DNA from: an uncultured Flavobacterium sp.
GTDB taxonomy: Bacteria > Bacteroidota > Bacteroidia > Flavobacteriales > Flavobacteriaceae
Direction of reading: 5' to 3'
DNA: 64,000 bases
Assembly: GCF_963422545.1 (NCBI RefSeq)
Contig: NZ_OY730263.1
Coordinates: 28,158-92,157 of the forward strand
Shown here: positions 24,791 to 33,363 of the stretch, piece by piece
How the letters are laid out: every line of letters begins with the position of its first letter
How positions within the stretch are numbered: position 1 is the first letter of the stretch
Notes under the pieces: model-generated
The model's input: the letters and a program-made list of their open reading frames with translations, nothing else
Databases searched by the model: none
Told to the model about the DNA's origin: nothing
Made by a program: the position numbers and the translations under genes

Positions 24791-25762
24791 TTATTTATTC
24801 ATCGTAATTTCTTCTGTTGGTGTTGTAGCAATTTCTGTTACTGCTGACAAAAACTCCTGAATAAAAGAGGTCATGTGCGGAATATTCATTACTTTAAACT
24901 CATCTGATACATGGTGATAATAATCAAAATTCTCAAAATCGAAAGTACTTATAGACTGACATGGTTTTTTAAAAACATTATAGAAAGAGTAATTATCAGA
25001 TCTATAAAACAATTCATATTCGGCTTCTTTTGGTAAAAAACCAATGGTCTTTTTTCCTGTGTATTCGTTTATTTTTTCGGCCATATTCGATTTATCAAAA
25101 CCGGTAATATAAGCCAGATAATCACGTTTCATTGGCACACCAATCATCTCAATATTCAATTGTGCATATAAATTGAAGTCTTGTTTTTTAAGTTTCTCTA
25201 CCAAACTTTTAGATCCTAATAAACCTTTTTCTTCTCCGGCAAAAAATACAAATAGGATACTGCGTTTATTCGATTTTGTTTTGGCAAAATATTTAGCCAT
25301 TTCCGCAACAGCCGTAACTCCGGATGCATCATCATTTGCACCATTATTAATAACATCTGCTTGTTGTTTATTCTCTACACCAATATGATCATAATGCGCA
25401 CTCAAAACCACAAACTCTTTTTTTAATTTAGGATCTGTTCCTTCCAGAACTCCAACAATATTATATGCCGGTTTATCAAAATTAGTTAGTGTATCGCGAT
25501 AAGTATCAAAATAAGGTTTGACATTATTTTTCCTGAAGAAATCTTCCAGAAATATTGCAGCTTTTTCAATTCCTTTTGTTCCGGTTTCGCGCCCTTCGAA
25601 ATCATCTGAAGAAAGATGTTTAAGAAAATCTGAAACTTCTGCTTTCTTTACTTCATAGGTAATTTCAATAGGTTTTGAAGTTTGTTCGCTTACGGCAGAC
25701 GGGTTTGATTTGCAAGCTAAAAAAACAAATGGAAGAAGAAAGTAACATTTTTTCATAAACAA
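24791..25762 (-). CDS. M28-family zinc aminopeptidase lipoprotein
   Basis: The 323-residue protein begins with a lipoprotein signal (PFVFLACKS, acylated Cys near residue 17). The M28 zinc ligands are visible in SAHYDHIG, NGANDDASG and FAGEEKGLLGS. It should be a lipid-anchored periplasmic or surface exopeptidase that trims peptides. Length and order are normal. An alternative start is Met3. It follows the LysE-like gene by 23 nt on the minus strand, at the far end of the long run that begins at 30137. Confidence 0.9.
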   Translation of the reverse strand: MFMKKCYFLLPFVFLACKSNPSAVSEQTSKPIEITYEVKKAEVSDFLKHLSSDDFEGRETGTKGIEKAAIFLEDFFRKNNVKPYFDTYRDTLTNFDKPAYNIVGVLEGTDPKLKKEFVVLSAHYDHIGVENKQQADVINNGANDDASGVTAVAEMAKYFAKTKSNKRSILFVFFAGEEKGLLGSKSLVEKLKKQDFNLYAQLNIEMIGVPMKRDYLAYITGFDKSNMAEKINEYTGKKTIGFLPKEAEYELFYRSDNYSFYNVFKKPCQSISTFDFENFDYYHHVSDEFKVMNIPHMTSFIQEFLSAVTEIATTPTEEITMNK

Positions 25763-25785
25763 AAGATTTAATTTTACTCCAGAAC

Positions 25786-26448
25786 TTAAATTTCTAAAGC
25801 AGTTGGTTTAAAATATTTCTTATATACTTTGAACACCTGAATACTTCCTAAAACAATAAAAAGCAACGGAATAAAAACAGGAATTATATACTTTGAAAAT
25901 TGATTTGTTTTCTGAAAAACTGCCTGCAAAACTAGAATTAAGCTCAACATTCCTAAAAAAACACCTATCAAAGTTCCTGCAATATAATAATATTTTAACT
26001 TCCTTTCAATTGTAATATACTTTCCGTTAAGCAAATATAGATTCCAACTTGTCCAAAAAGGCAATTGCAAAAAATTAAAACAATTTAAAACCACACCAAT
26101 TACAAATGGTGAATACATTAAATATCCCAGCAAATTACTATCTAAAGTTACGTTTGAATCAGAATTAAAGTAAAACAAACAGGCTAAAACAAACATAAAA
26201 CCTACGGCTAAAAAATCAATTACCTTCATTAATTTTTTATTTCTAATGAGTTGTTTTGCAAAAAGCAGCGTAAAATAAATAACAAAGGTTTCGACAAACA
26301 CAACTCCAAATAAAAAGAAAACTAAGTTGTGAAGTCCTGATTTTGAATAAATTTCTAAACCAACTAAATTTAAATATCCCAACGGAATTGAACCAATGAA
26401 ACTCACCAGAAATCCAACTGAGATATTTTTCATTCGTTTCATATTCAA
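25786..26448 (-). CDS. LysE-like membrane transporter
   Basis: The 220-residue protein has six likely membrane segments. FIGSIPLGYLNLVGLEIY near the N-terminus resembles the GxxPPGP(L/N) motif of LysE exporters, though one proline is lost. It may export amino acids or small metabolites. Its start overlaps the end of the ATP-grasp gene by 4 nt (ATGA), so the two are translationally coupled; a peptide- or amino-acid-ligase product could be its cargo, which is inference. Confidence 0.6.
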   Translation of the reverse strand: MNMKRMKNISVGFLVSFIGSIPLGYLNLVGLEIYSKSGLHNLVFFLFGVVFVETFVIYFTLLFAKQLIRNKKLMKVIDFLAVGFMFVLACLFYFNSDSNVTLDSNLLGYLMYSPFVIGVVLNCFNFLQLPFWTSWNLYLLNGKYITIERKLKYYYIAGTLIGVFLGMLSLILVLQAVFQKTNQFSKYIIPVFIPLLFIVLGSIQVFKVYKKYFKPTALEI

Positions 26449-27479
26449 AAATTTATAATTCTATTACTCTGTGCCAAATGCAATCTATATTCACGGATTC
26501 CAACTTTATAATTTAAATACGGCACTCCCATTTTATGATTCTCAGCGCTAATTTGATACATGTATGTAATATGTCGTGCCAATTCTTTCCAGGCAAACCA
26601 AACGGAATGTTTTGGGTCATAAATATGTGTGGGTTCGCTTGCGGCTCCATTAAGCTCTACGATTTGAAAATTTTCTCCGCGTTCCAGTTCTTCAAAAGTA
26701 TTGTACATAATATCAAAACGCCCGAAATAGAATTCAGGAATTTTAGTCGCAATTTCGTCAATCATTGCCGTTAGTTTTGGTGTAATCAAATTACTTCCGT
26801 CAAGAAATTTTGCACCTCTTGAATGATTCCCAAACGGAACTAAATTTACCATTTCTCCATTTTGCAAAACCCGATGCAACTGAATGCCATATTCTTCCTG
26901 TAATGCTTCGAGTTGTAATCTAAATCTTGGCGTTTTACAAATTAAATCTTCGATTGTAGAACTTCCGTCACCGGTAACAATTAAGAATTCTTTAGAGACA
27001 ATTCCAGTAATTTTTCCTTCTTTTTGATGCGGATGACGCACATAAAAAATACCTAATTCATTTTTAAACGGAATCAAATCTTGTATCAAAAAATCGAAAT
27101 TTGCTTTTCTGGCATATTCACTCAATTCATATACGTTTCTAATTTTCTTTACTCCGGAACCACGCAAACCAATATCCGGTTTAGCGATTAAAGGAAAATA
27201 AACTCTGTTGTCAACTATTGTGCTTACAATCTTTTTTAAATCTGTGTTCTCCCTGATTAAAATAGTTTTAGGATAAAAATCCTTAGGTAACAAATCATAA
27301 ATTTGTTTTTTGCTTTCCATTATAAATCCTCCATTTTTAATTTTTGGATTAGAGGCATTAAAAAAGAAAACAGATCTGGCTTTGATTGCATAATATGCCC
27401 AAAGAAAATAAATAGGAACATACAAGACCTGAAATGGCCAATATTCCCAATTGCTTATTTTATGTAAAAATAGTTTCAT
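26445..27479 (-). CDS. ATP-grasp ligase-like protein
   Basis: The 344-residue protein has an N-terminal segment that may touch the membrane (about residues 15-35), then an ATP-grasp fold: FPLIAKPDIGLRGSGV (ATP-binding Lys), FLIQDLIPF, TGDGSSTIEDLI and the metal-binding FGRFDIMYNT with IVELNGAASEP. Such proteins join a carboxylate to an amine with ATP. The substrate is not known; the form with an N-terminal hydrophobic stretch is common in Flavobacteriaceae. Coupled to a LysE-like exporter. Confidence 0.82.
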   Translation of the reverse strand: MKLFLHKISNWEYWPFQVLYVPIYFLWAYYAIKARSVFFFNASNPKIKNGGFIMESKKQIYDLLPKDFYPKTILIRENTDLKKIVSTIVDNRVYFPLIAKPDIGLRGSGVKKIRNVYELSEYARKANFDFLIQDLIPFKNELGIFYVRHPHQKEGKITGIVSKEFLIVTGDGSSTIEDLICKTPRFRLQLEALQEEYGIQLHRVLQNGEMVNLVPFGNHSRGAKFLDGSNLITPKLTAMIDEIATKIPEFYFGRFDIMYNTFEELERGENFQIVELNGAASEPTHIYDPKHSVWFAWKELARHITYMYQISAENHKMGVPYLNYKVGIREYRLHLAQSNRIINF

Positions 27480-27491
27480 CTTTATTTGTTT

Positions 27492-28202
27492 TTAAATGCT
27501 TGTAAATGAGGTCGAAAAATCTTTTGTTTTAATCAAATCATAGTAACTCATCGTACCTTTATTCTGCTTAATGACAACCTGTGTTACACTTAGTGTTTTT
27601 AAGGTATTTTCACGGTTAATAATCAAACCGTTTTCAGAATCATCTCTTTGGGTATTTCTATGGAAATCGAGCATATCCAAAGGCGATATTTCGTTCTTAT
27701 CTCTCAAAAAATCAAGAAACCATTCAGAACGCCTTTTCCTAATTTCTTCAGAATATAAAGTGACCGAGGACCAAATATGATTCGTGTTCACGTCCAGCAA
27801 TGTTTTCCATTTTGTAAAACCATCCCAAATCAATTCATACAATTCTTCATCCTGATATAAAACCAACGTAAACGGCTCGATATCTTCGAGATTAATTTCG
27901 TTCCAAAAATCCTTTGGCGATGAACTTGAAATAATATCTAAAGCAATTAATCCACGGCTTTTTCTATAAAGAAACACAGGATTGTGTTTCTTTATTCCTC
28001 CATTCAAAAGTACTAATACAGTTCCGCTTTCATCGACTGCAAACCAGGTTCCTCCAGCTTTTGAATCTTTTGGATACATTACGTTTTTGCCGTTCAAATA
28101 ATAACTTCTTGGCGCAAGAGCTCCCGGACGAATTATTTTTTCGTCTCGATTTGAAGTTATAATGACAACTCCGTTATTGTTTACGAAACTTACTGTACAC
28201 AT
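27492..28202 (-). CDS. NRDE-family (TANGO2-like) protein
   Basis: The 236-residue protein begins MCTVSFV and contains TSNRDE, DSKAGGTWFAVDESG and LLNGG, the signature of the NRDE/TANGO2 family. The human homologue has been linked to haem and lipid handling; the bacterial function is open. Its start overlaps the end of the DinB-family gene by 13 nt, so it is part of the same minus-strand run. Confidence 0.9.
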   Translation of the reverse strand: MCTVSFVNNNGVVIITSNRDEKIIRPGALAPRSYYLNGKNVMYPKDSKAGGTWFAVDESGTVLVLLNGGIKKHNPVFLYRKSRGLIALDIISSSSPKDFWNEINLEDIEPFTLVLYQDEELYELIWDGFTKWKTLLDVNTNHIWSSVTLYSEEIRKRRSEWFLDFLRDKNEISPLDMLDFHRNTQRDDSENGLIINRENTLKTLSVTQVVIKQNKGTMSYYDLIKTKDFSTSFTSI

Positions 28203-28678
28203 TGTTTTCTGTATTCTATGGTCGAGCGTGCCACTCCAAAATTTTCATTAACAGAAATACCTCCAAGCTGCAAAACGATTACTTTTATTAAAGCCTGATG
28301 GTGAATGCAATGTTCAAAATTATAAAGCAATTCTCTATAATAACTGCTTTGAATCCTGATTGCGAGACCATCAATTACTTGCTCTAAATAGATGATTTTG
28401 TTTTCGTTTTTCAAGCCAACTTTTATTTCTTCTATAAATTGTTTTGCAAAGTTGGTTTCAGTTTGAATACGAATATTTCTTTCGCGATTGTCATAATTTA
28501 AAACTCCTGATTCATAACCATTCTCAAGACATTTGTACGTTTCTACAATATGTCTTACATGTTCTCCAATCGTTGCGTTACTTAAAGCTTCGCAAGATTT
28601 TACATAATCTTTATCAGATAATTGATTTAACAGAGAAATCAATTCATCTAAACTTTGGCGTATTGATTTTAGTAACAT
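28190..28678 (-). CDS. DinB-family protein
   Basis: The 162-residue four-helix protein has the DinB metal-ligand pattern: GEHVRHIVETYKC and, near the end, FEHCIHHQALIKV. DinB-like proteins are metal-dependent and often involved in thiol chemistry; this one cannot be assigned further. It overlaps the NRDE gene and follows the DoxX gene by 2 nt. Confidence 0.85.
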   Translation of the reverse strand: MLLKSIRQSLDELISLLNQLSDKDYVKSCEALSNATIGEHVRHIVETYKCLENGYESGVLNYDNRERNIRIQTETNFAKQFIEEIKVGLKNENKIIYLEQVIDGLAIRIQSSYYRELLYNFEHCIHHQALIKVIVLQLGGISVNENFGVARSTIEYRKQCVQ

Positions 28679-28680
28679 GG

Positions 28681-29067
28681 CTATTTTAGTTTTAGAAGAT
28701 TAAACAATTTATTTTTATTGAAGTAAAGTAATCCTAAACAACATATTAAGGTAATAACGGCTAGTGAAAACAGAAGTCCTCCGTCGTTTTCGACCACTAT
28801 TCCTAATACAAATAAATGCGATAAAATTGCTCCGGTCATTATTCCACATCCGCCCACAGCACCAATGTAGGTGGTTTTGGGAATCAGAATTAAAATTGCC
28901 ACAATCAATTCGGCAATTCCTGAGCCAATTCTCCCGTAAGGTTCTACTCCCAAAGTCGAAAAAATATAAATACTTTCTGCTGCTCCGCTGAATTTAAAAA
29001 ATAAGGTTTGCAGCAAAATTCCTGCTGCTACGATTCTTAAAATCCAGATTATATTTTCTGTTTTCAT
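28681..29067 (-). CDS. DoxX-family membrane protein
   Basis: The 128-residue protein has four membrane segments with the DoxX features RIVAAGILLQTLFFKFSGA and EPYGRIGSGIAELIVAILILIPKT. DoxX relatives take part in membrane redox systems. It lies 5 nt after the YHS gene and 12 nt from the peroxiredoxin unit, suggesting a shared redox or copper/haem stress theme. Confidence 0.88.
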   Translation of the reverse strand: MKTENIIWILRIVAAGILLQTLFFKFSGAAESIYIFSTLGVEPYGRIGSGIAELIVAILILIPKTTYIGAVGGCGIMTGAILSHLFVLGIVVENDGGLLFSLAVITLICCLGLLYFNKNKLFNLLKLK

Positions 29068-29072
29068 GATCG

Positions 29073-29534
29073 TTATTCTTTATATATTTTTTTCCAGTTA
29101 TTATCAGCTTGTGACTTTAGATTTGCCTCCTCTTTATTCCAGCTTTTTAATGTATTATTAAAATAAGCATTGTAAAATAAATAGAGTTTACCATCGATAA
29201 TCTTGAAAGTTTCCGGATCTATTTCGACTTTTTTACCGGCACTTCCCATTGCATAAGCACACCATCCGCCGTATTGTGGTTCATATTTTGACGGATTTTT
29301 TAAGAACATTTCTTTATTTTCGCCTGACGAAAATTTATAAATCACACCTTGATAATAGGTTGAGATTTCTTTTTTTCCTTTGATTGCTTTTCCCTGATTA
29401 AAATATCCAACAGGATCATAACCTTGAATAGCCACTTTATTCTCTAAGTTGTATTGTGTAATTCGTTTCGCATCGTTTTGAGCAGATGAAATACCCGAAA
29501 CCAAAATCAACACAAATAATATTAGCTTTTTCAT
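29073..29534 (-). CDS. Secreted YHS-domain protein
   Basis: The 153-residue protein has a signal peptide (about 1-18, SGISSAQ) and a YHS domain from about residue 30: VAIQGYDPVGYFNQGKA, KYEPQYGGWCAYAM. YHS domains are small metal-associated domains. The conserved GGWCAYA gives one Cys. It follows the peroxiredoxin gene by 6 nt, so both are likely exported products of one mRNA. Confidence 0.9.
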   Translation of the reverse strand: MKKLILFVLILVSGISSAQNDAKRITQYNLENKVAIQGYDPVGYFNQGKAIKGKKEISTYYQGVIYKFSSGENKEMFLKNPSKYEPQYGGWCAYAMGSAGKKVEIDPETFKIIDGKLYLFYNAYFNNTLKSWNKEEANLKSQADNNWKKIYKE

Positions 29535-29540
29535 CTTATT

Positions 29541-30137
29541 TTATTTGATATTTGTTAATACTGAAACAAGTAAATCGGTCGTGATGCGGTGTTTAAAATC
29601 AGGAGAAATATATTCGAATAAGATATCAGATTCGGTGTTCAAAACAAAAACAGACGGAACTGGTAAAAAATTCCCATTGACTCCTTTAGAATGTACGTAA
29701 ATTACTGCTTTATAGTTTTCGGGAGCGTCATAAATAATTCCGACTGCTTTAATAAGTTCTCCTTTTGAATCAGAAAGCAAGGTGTAATTTACTTTGTCTT
29801 TTTCTTCTGTAACTTTTAAACTCTCAGGTGCATCAGGACTAACGGCTATAATTTGGTAACCTAAATCAAGAATTTGTTTTTCGGCTTCAGCCAATGCCTG
29901 CAAATGCATGTTGCAATAAGGACACCAACCGCCTCGATAAAAAACTAAAACTGTCTTTTTCTTTTTAAGTAAATCAGAAAGCTGCACATCTGTATTATCA
30001 GATGTTTTTAAAGTAATGTCCGGAATTTTCTCTCCTATTAATAAAGGAGCGATATCTGTCGCAGATTTGGGAATTGCGTTTTGTGCATTAGCAATCATAC
30101 TTAAGGTTGCTAAAACAATAAAAAATAATTTTTTCAT
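29541..30137 (-). CDS. Exported peroxiredoxin-like (AhpC/TSA) protein
   Basis: The 198-residue protein has a signal peptide (about 1-19, MIANAQ) and a thioredoxin fold with GGWCPYCNMHL, giving Cys72 and Cys75. The two-Cys spacing CPYC is typical of the peroxiredoxin-like group. It should reduce peroxides or disulfides in the periplasm. It is first in the run peroxiredoxin, YHS, DoxX, DinB, NRDE, ATP-grasp, LysE-like. The Crp/Fnr gene is just upstream behind a terminator, and an inverted repeat lies before this start. Confidence 0.9.
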   Translation of the reverse strand: MKKLFFIVLATLSMIANAQNAIPKSATDIAPLLIGEKIPDITLKTSDNTDVQLSDLLKKKKTVLVFYRGGWCPYCNMHLQALAEAEKQILDLGYQIIAVSPDAPESLKVTEEKDKVNYTLLSDSKGELIKAVGIIYDAPENYKAVIYVHSKGVNGNFLPVPSVFVLNTESDILFEYISPDFKHRITTDLLVSVLTNIK

Positions 30138-30151
30138 AGTTTTTTTTGGTG

Positions 30152-30173
30152 TTACATCTTTTTGATGATGTAA
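30152..30173. promoter_or_regulatory. Candidate operator before the peroxiredoxin run
   Basis: TTACATC (30152-30158) and GATGTAA (30167-30173) form an inverted repeat with an 8-nt spacer, 15 nt upstream of the start codon at 30137. The neighbouring Crp/Fnr protein is a natural candidate to bind it. An mRNA hairpin is the alternative. Confidence 0.4.
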
Positions 30174-30192
30174 AATTAATTCGCTATGAAAA

Positions 30193-30222
30193 AAGAAAAT
30201 GTCGGCTAATTTACACTTAGCC
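30193..30222 (-). terminator. Possible terminator after the Crp/Fnr gene
   Basis: GGCTAA and TTAGCC pair around 7 nt just after the stop codon at 30231, followed on the minus strand by GACATTTTCTTTTTTC. Confidence 0.5.
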
Positions 30223-30230
30223 TAAAATAA

Positions 30231-30908
30231 TTATATTTTGGTAATATCCGGAATCATAATTTCTTTTCTATTGTAGGCTAAAAGATTATTAGATTCCATT
30301 TCATTCAATAAATGTGTTGCTGTCTGTCTTGAAGTGCAAATGATTTGAGCAATATCGCTTTGAGTAAGATAATTGTCAATTATTACTGTGTTTCCTTCTC
30401 TTATCCCTTCGTTCTCGGCCCAATCCTTCAGGAAATGGTACAATCTTGTTTTTGCATCTTTAGAAATTAAATTCGCATAACTATTCTTAATGCGTTTCAT
30501 TTTCAGACCAACAAATTTAGTGTACGAAAGTGCCAAGCTTGGATTTTTAAGCAATAAATTTTCAAAATCAGACATTAAAAAACTACAAATCGAAACATCG
30601 TCTGAAAGGACTTTTGCATACTCTTCATTTTTTGAATCAGTTTCTAAAGTCAATTCGCCAAATAAATCTCCTTTTTGAATGATGTCTTTTATAGTTTCGT
30701 TACCATCGTCATCAATGGCTACAATTTTGATATTCCCTTTTTTTAGTAAAAAAATACGTGGCAAATCTGAGTTAGAGAAGTAAATGATCTCCCCTTTTGA
30801 TGCTTTTTTAAAACCTGTAATTATACACAATTGTTTAATTTGTGAGTAACTCAAAGTTCTAAACAATTTATGATCTCTTAAATACCAATATTTTAAATCG
30901 TCGTACAT
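30231..30908 (-). CDS. Crp/Fnr-family transcriptional regulator
   Basis: The 225-residue protein has a cyclic-nucleotide-binding-type beta barrel (about 15-130, KKGNIKIVAI, GDLFGELTLE) and a C-terminal winged helix (about 150-222, LTQSDIAQIICTSRQTATHLLNEM). No Fnr-type Cys cluster is visible, so oxygen sensing by Fe-S is unlikely. It lies just upstream of the peroxiredoxin run on the same strand and probably controls it, perhaps through the TTACATC repeat. Confidence 0.88.
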   Translation of the reverse strand: MYDDLKYWYLRDHKLFRTLSYSQIKQLCIITGFKKASKGEIIYFSNSDLPRIFLLKKGNIKIVAIDDDGNETIKDIIQKGDLFGELTLETDSKNEEYAKVLSDDVSICSFLMSDFENLLLKNPSLALSYTKFVGLKMKRIKNSYANLISKDAKTRLYHFLKDWAENEGIREGNTVIIDNYLTQSDIAQIICTSRQTATHLLNEMESNNLLAYNRKEIMIPDITKI

Positions 30909-30955
30909 AAAAAGGTTTCTTCATGTAAAGATAACCAATTTAAAAATCAAACAAA

Positions 30956-30987
30956 AACCCTTTCAGACACAAGCGCCTGAAAGGGTT
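30956..30987 (-). terminator. Terminator of the acyl-CoA dehydrogenase gene
   Basis: AACCCTTTCAG and CTGAAAGGGTT pair around 10 nt, with a T-rich tail on the minus strand. Confidence 0.8.
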
Positions 30988-31012
30988 AAACTTTATATTT
31001 TTATTAAGAAAA

Positions 31013-32155
31013 TTATCCTGCAATAACTGCTCTCGAAATTACAATTTTCTGAATTTCTGAGGTTCCTTCATAAATTTGAGTAATTTTTGCATCACGCATA
31101 AAACGCTCTACATGGTACTCTTTTACATAACCATTTCCTCCGTGAATCTGAACCGCTTCTACAGCTGTGTCCATTGCCACTTGCGAAGCAAATAATTTTG
31201 CCATTGCACCACTCACATCATAGTTTTTATGTTGGTCTTTATCCCAGGCTGCTTTCATACACAAGTGACGTGCTGCTTCGATATTAACTGCCATATCTGC
31301 TAATTTGAAAGCAATTGCCTGATGATTGCAAATTTCAGTTCCAAAAGCTTTACGCTCTTTAGAATATTTCAGAGCCAATTCATAAGCTCCCGAAGCGATT
31401 CCTAAAGCTTGAGAAGCAATACCAATACGGCCTCCGGCAAGAGTTTTCATCGCAAATTTGAATCCGAAACCATCTTCTCCAATTCTGTTTTCTTTAGGAA
31501 CTTTTACATCACTAAACATTAAAGAGTGCGTATCAGAACCACGAATTCCCATTTTTTGTTCTTTTGGTCCAATAGAAAACCCAGGCATATCTTTGGTCAT
31601 AATCAAAGCATTAATTCCTTTGTGTTTTTTCTCTGGATCTGTTTGAGCAATTACCAAATAAACTGATGCTGTATTTCCGTTAGTAATCCAGTTTTTTGTT
31701 CCGTTTACTAAATAGTGATCTCCCATATCAACCGCAGTTGTTTTTTGAGAAGTTGCATCACTTCCGGCTTCCGGCTCACTCAAACAAAAAGCTCCGTGAA
31801 TTTCACCTGAAGCTAAACCCGGTAAATATTTTTGTTTTTGTTCTTCGGTTCCAAATTCTTGCAGTCCCCAGCAAACTAATGAGTTATTTACAGACATCAC
31901 TACAGAAGCTGATGCATCAACTTTAGAAATTTCTTCCATTGCAATTACATACGAAATTGCATCAAGTCCACTTCCGCCATATTTAGGATCAACCATCATT
32001 CCCATGAATCCTAATTGTCCCATTTTTTTAATTTGTTCTGTCGGAAAAATTTGTTTTTCGTCACGCTCAATAACACCCGGTAACAATTCGTTTTGAGCAA
32101 AATCTCTAGCGGCTTGCTGAATCATTAAATGTTCTTCGGTCAGATTGAAATCCAT
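31013..32155 (-). CDS. Acyl-CoA dehydrogenase
   Basis: The 380-residue flavoenzyme oxidises acyl-CoA to enoyl-CoA with FAD. Visible motifs: FCLSEPEAGSDA, KNWITNGN, MGIRGSDTHSL and, near the C-terminus, QIHGGNGYVKEYHVERFMRDAKITQIYEGTSEI in parts, holding the catalytic Glu. Length fits short/medium-chain enzymes. I start it at MDFNLTEEHLMI; an upstream TTG in frame would add 11 residues with no family match. Monocistronic with a terminator. The preferred chain length cannot be told. Confidence 0.95.
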   Translation of the reverse strand: MDFNLTEEHLMIQQAARDFAQNELLPGVIERDEKQIFPTEQIKKMGQLGFMGMMVDPKYGGSGLDAISYVIAMEEISKVDASASVVMSVNNSLVCWGLQEFGTEEQKQKYLPGLASGEIHGAFCLSEPEAGSDATSQKTTAVDMGDHYLVNGTKNWITNGNTASVYLVIAQTDPEKKHKGINALIMTKDMPGFSIGPKEQKMGIRGSDTHSLMFSDVKVPKENRIGEDGFGFKFAMKTLAGGRIGIASQALGIASGAYELALKYSKERKAFGTEICNHQAIAFKLADMAVNIEAARHLCMKAAWDKDQHKNYDVSGAMAKLFASQVAMDTAVEAVQIHGGNGYVKEYHVERFMRDAKITQIYEGTSEIQKIVISRAVIAG

Positions 32156-32640
32156 AGTCTTTGTAGTTTTATTGTTTTTAAAAACCAAAATCAGGAAACT
32201 TCGTTTTATAGAAATGATTTGGTTTTATATTTTAATTGTTTTTTGCTTTTTCAAACGGCTTTCAAAGATAATTTTTAAAACTTAATTTAACAATGCATGC
32301 ATATAAATTTAATAGATCAGCAACAATTACGATAACGTTTTCGTAATAATAGCGAAATTTAGCCTAACAGACACAAACTTTGCAACGTTTTCTTTAAAAT
32401 TTAAGAATATAATTGCTTATTAAAACTTTTAAAACACAAAAAACAAGGTCATTTTCACCTGAAAAAGATTAAACAATCCTTAAAACGCGTAAATGTACGT
32501 AAAACAAGTCTTACTAAATTGATTACTAATTATATACATTAAAAAAAATACAAAACCGAAATAAAAAAACATCTCCAATGACAGTCTAAAATTAATAAAT
32601 TAGCATTATTTTTGCCCAAAAACAAAATTATCGACAGAAT
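32156..32640. other. Divergent intergenic region
   Basis: This AT-rich gap lies between the divergent acyl-CoA dehydrogenase and chalcone-isomerase-like genes. A TATTTTTG box at 32607-32614 fits a -7 element for the latter, 26 nt before its start. I see no RNA gene or repeat of note. Confidence 0.5.
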
Positions 32641-33216
32641 ATGAAAAAGATTTTACTATTACTTACTTTACTTTTAAGTTTACAATTTTCGACCGTTTCT
32701 GCCCAAACTCAGCTTGAAGTAAATGGCGTAACTGTACCAAGAAAAATTGAATTTCAAAATAAAACTTTACAACTTAATGGCGCTGGCGGAAGATCAAAAA
32801 TGTGGTTAGAAGTTTACGTTCAGGCTTTGTATTTATCACAATTAAGTCAGGATCCAAATTTCATCATTGACAGCGATACCGAAATGGCAATTAGAATTGA
32901 AATTACCTCATCTATGGTTTCTTCAAACAAATTGACGAAAGCTATGAATACTGGTTTCGAAAAATCTGCAGGAAGCAATCTAGAGCAATTACGCCCAAGA
33001 ATTGAGCAATTTAAATCATTTTTAAGCGATGCTATTACTGAAAAAGACGTTTTCCTTTTAGCTTACAATCCATTTGACCAAACTGTTATGGTGTATAAAA
33101 ATGATACTTTGAAGGGTAAAATTTCTGGATTTGATTTCAAAAAAGCATTATTCGGAATCTGGCTTTCTGACAAACCAGTAGACGAAACATTAAAAAACAA
33201 CTTATTGGGTAAATAA
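32641..33216 (+). CDS. Exported chalcone-isomerase-like protein
   Basis: The 191-residue protein has a signal peptide (about 1-21, STVSAQ) and a chalcone isomerase-like fold: VNGVTVPRKIEF, GAGGRSKMWLEVYVQALYL, then a C-terminal FDFKKALFGIWLSDKPVDETLK. Bacterial members are not flavonoid enzymes as far as known and may bind fatty acids. Periplasmic. It is followed without a clear terminator by the Glu/Leu dehydrogenase gene 147 nt on. Confidence 0.9.
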   Translation: MKKILLLLTLLLSLQFSTVSAQTQLEVNGVTVPRKIEFQNKTLQLNGAGGRSKMWLEVYVQALYLSQLSQDPNFIIDSDTEMAIRIEITSSMVSSNKLTKAMNTGFEKSAGSNLEQLRPRIEQFKSFLSDAITEKDVFLLAYNPFDQTVMVYKNDTLKGKISGFDFKKALFGIWLSDKPVDETLKNNLLGK

Positions 33217-33363
33217 TAATTATCCCAAATTTTTATAAAATTCTTAAGCCGGAAGCGTATTGTTTTCGGCTTTCTTTTTTATGTTTGATAAATTTGATGT
33301 AAAATACATTATTCGCATTATTCTATTTTATACTTTTACGCAAACTAAACATATCTCAACAAA

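Noticed and set aside
32156..32188. Upstream TTG start for the acyl-CoA dehydrogenase
   Set aside because: The family N-terminus begins at MDFNLTEEH; the added 11 residues have no counterpart.
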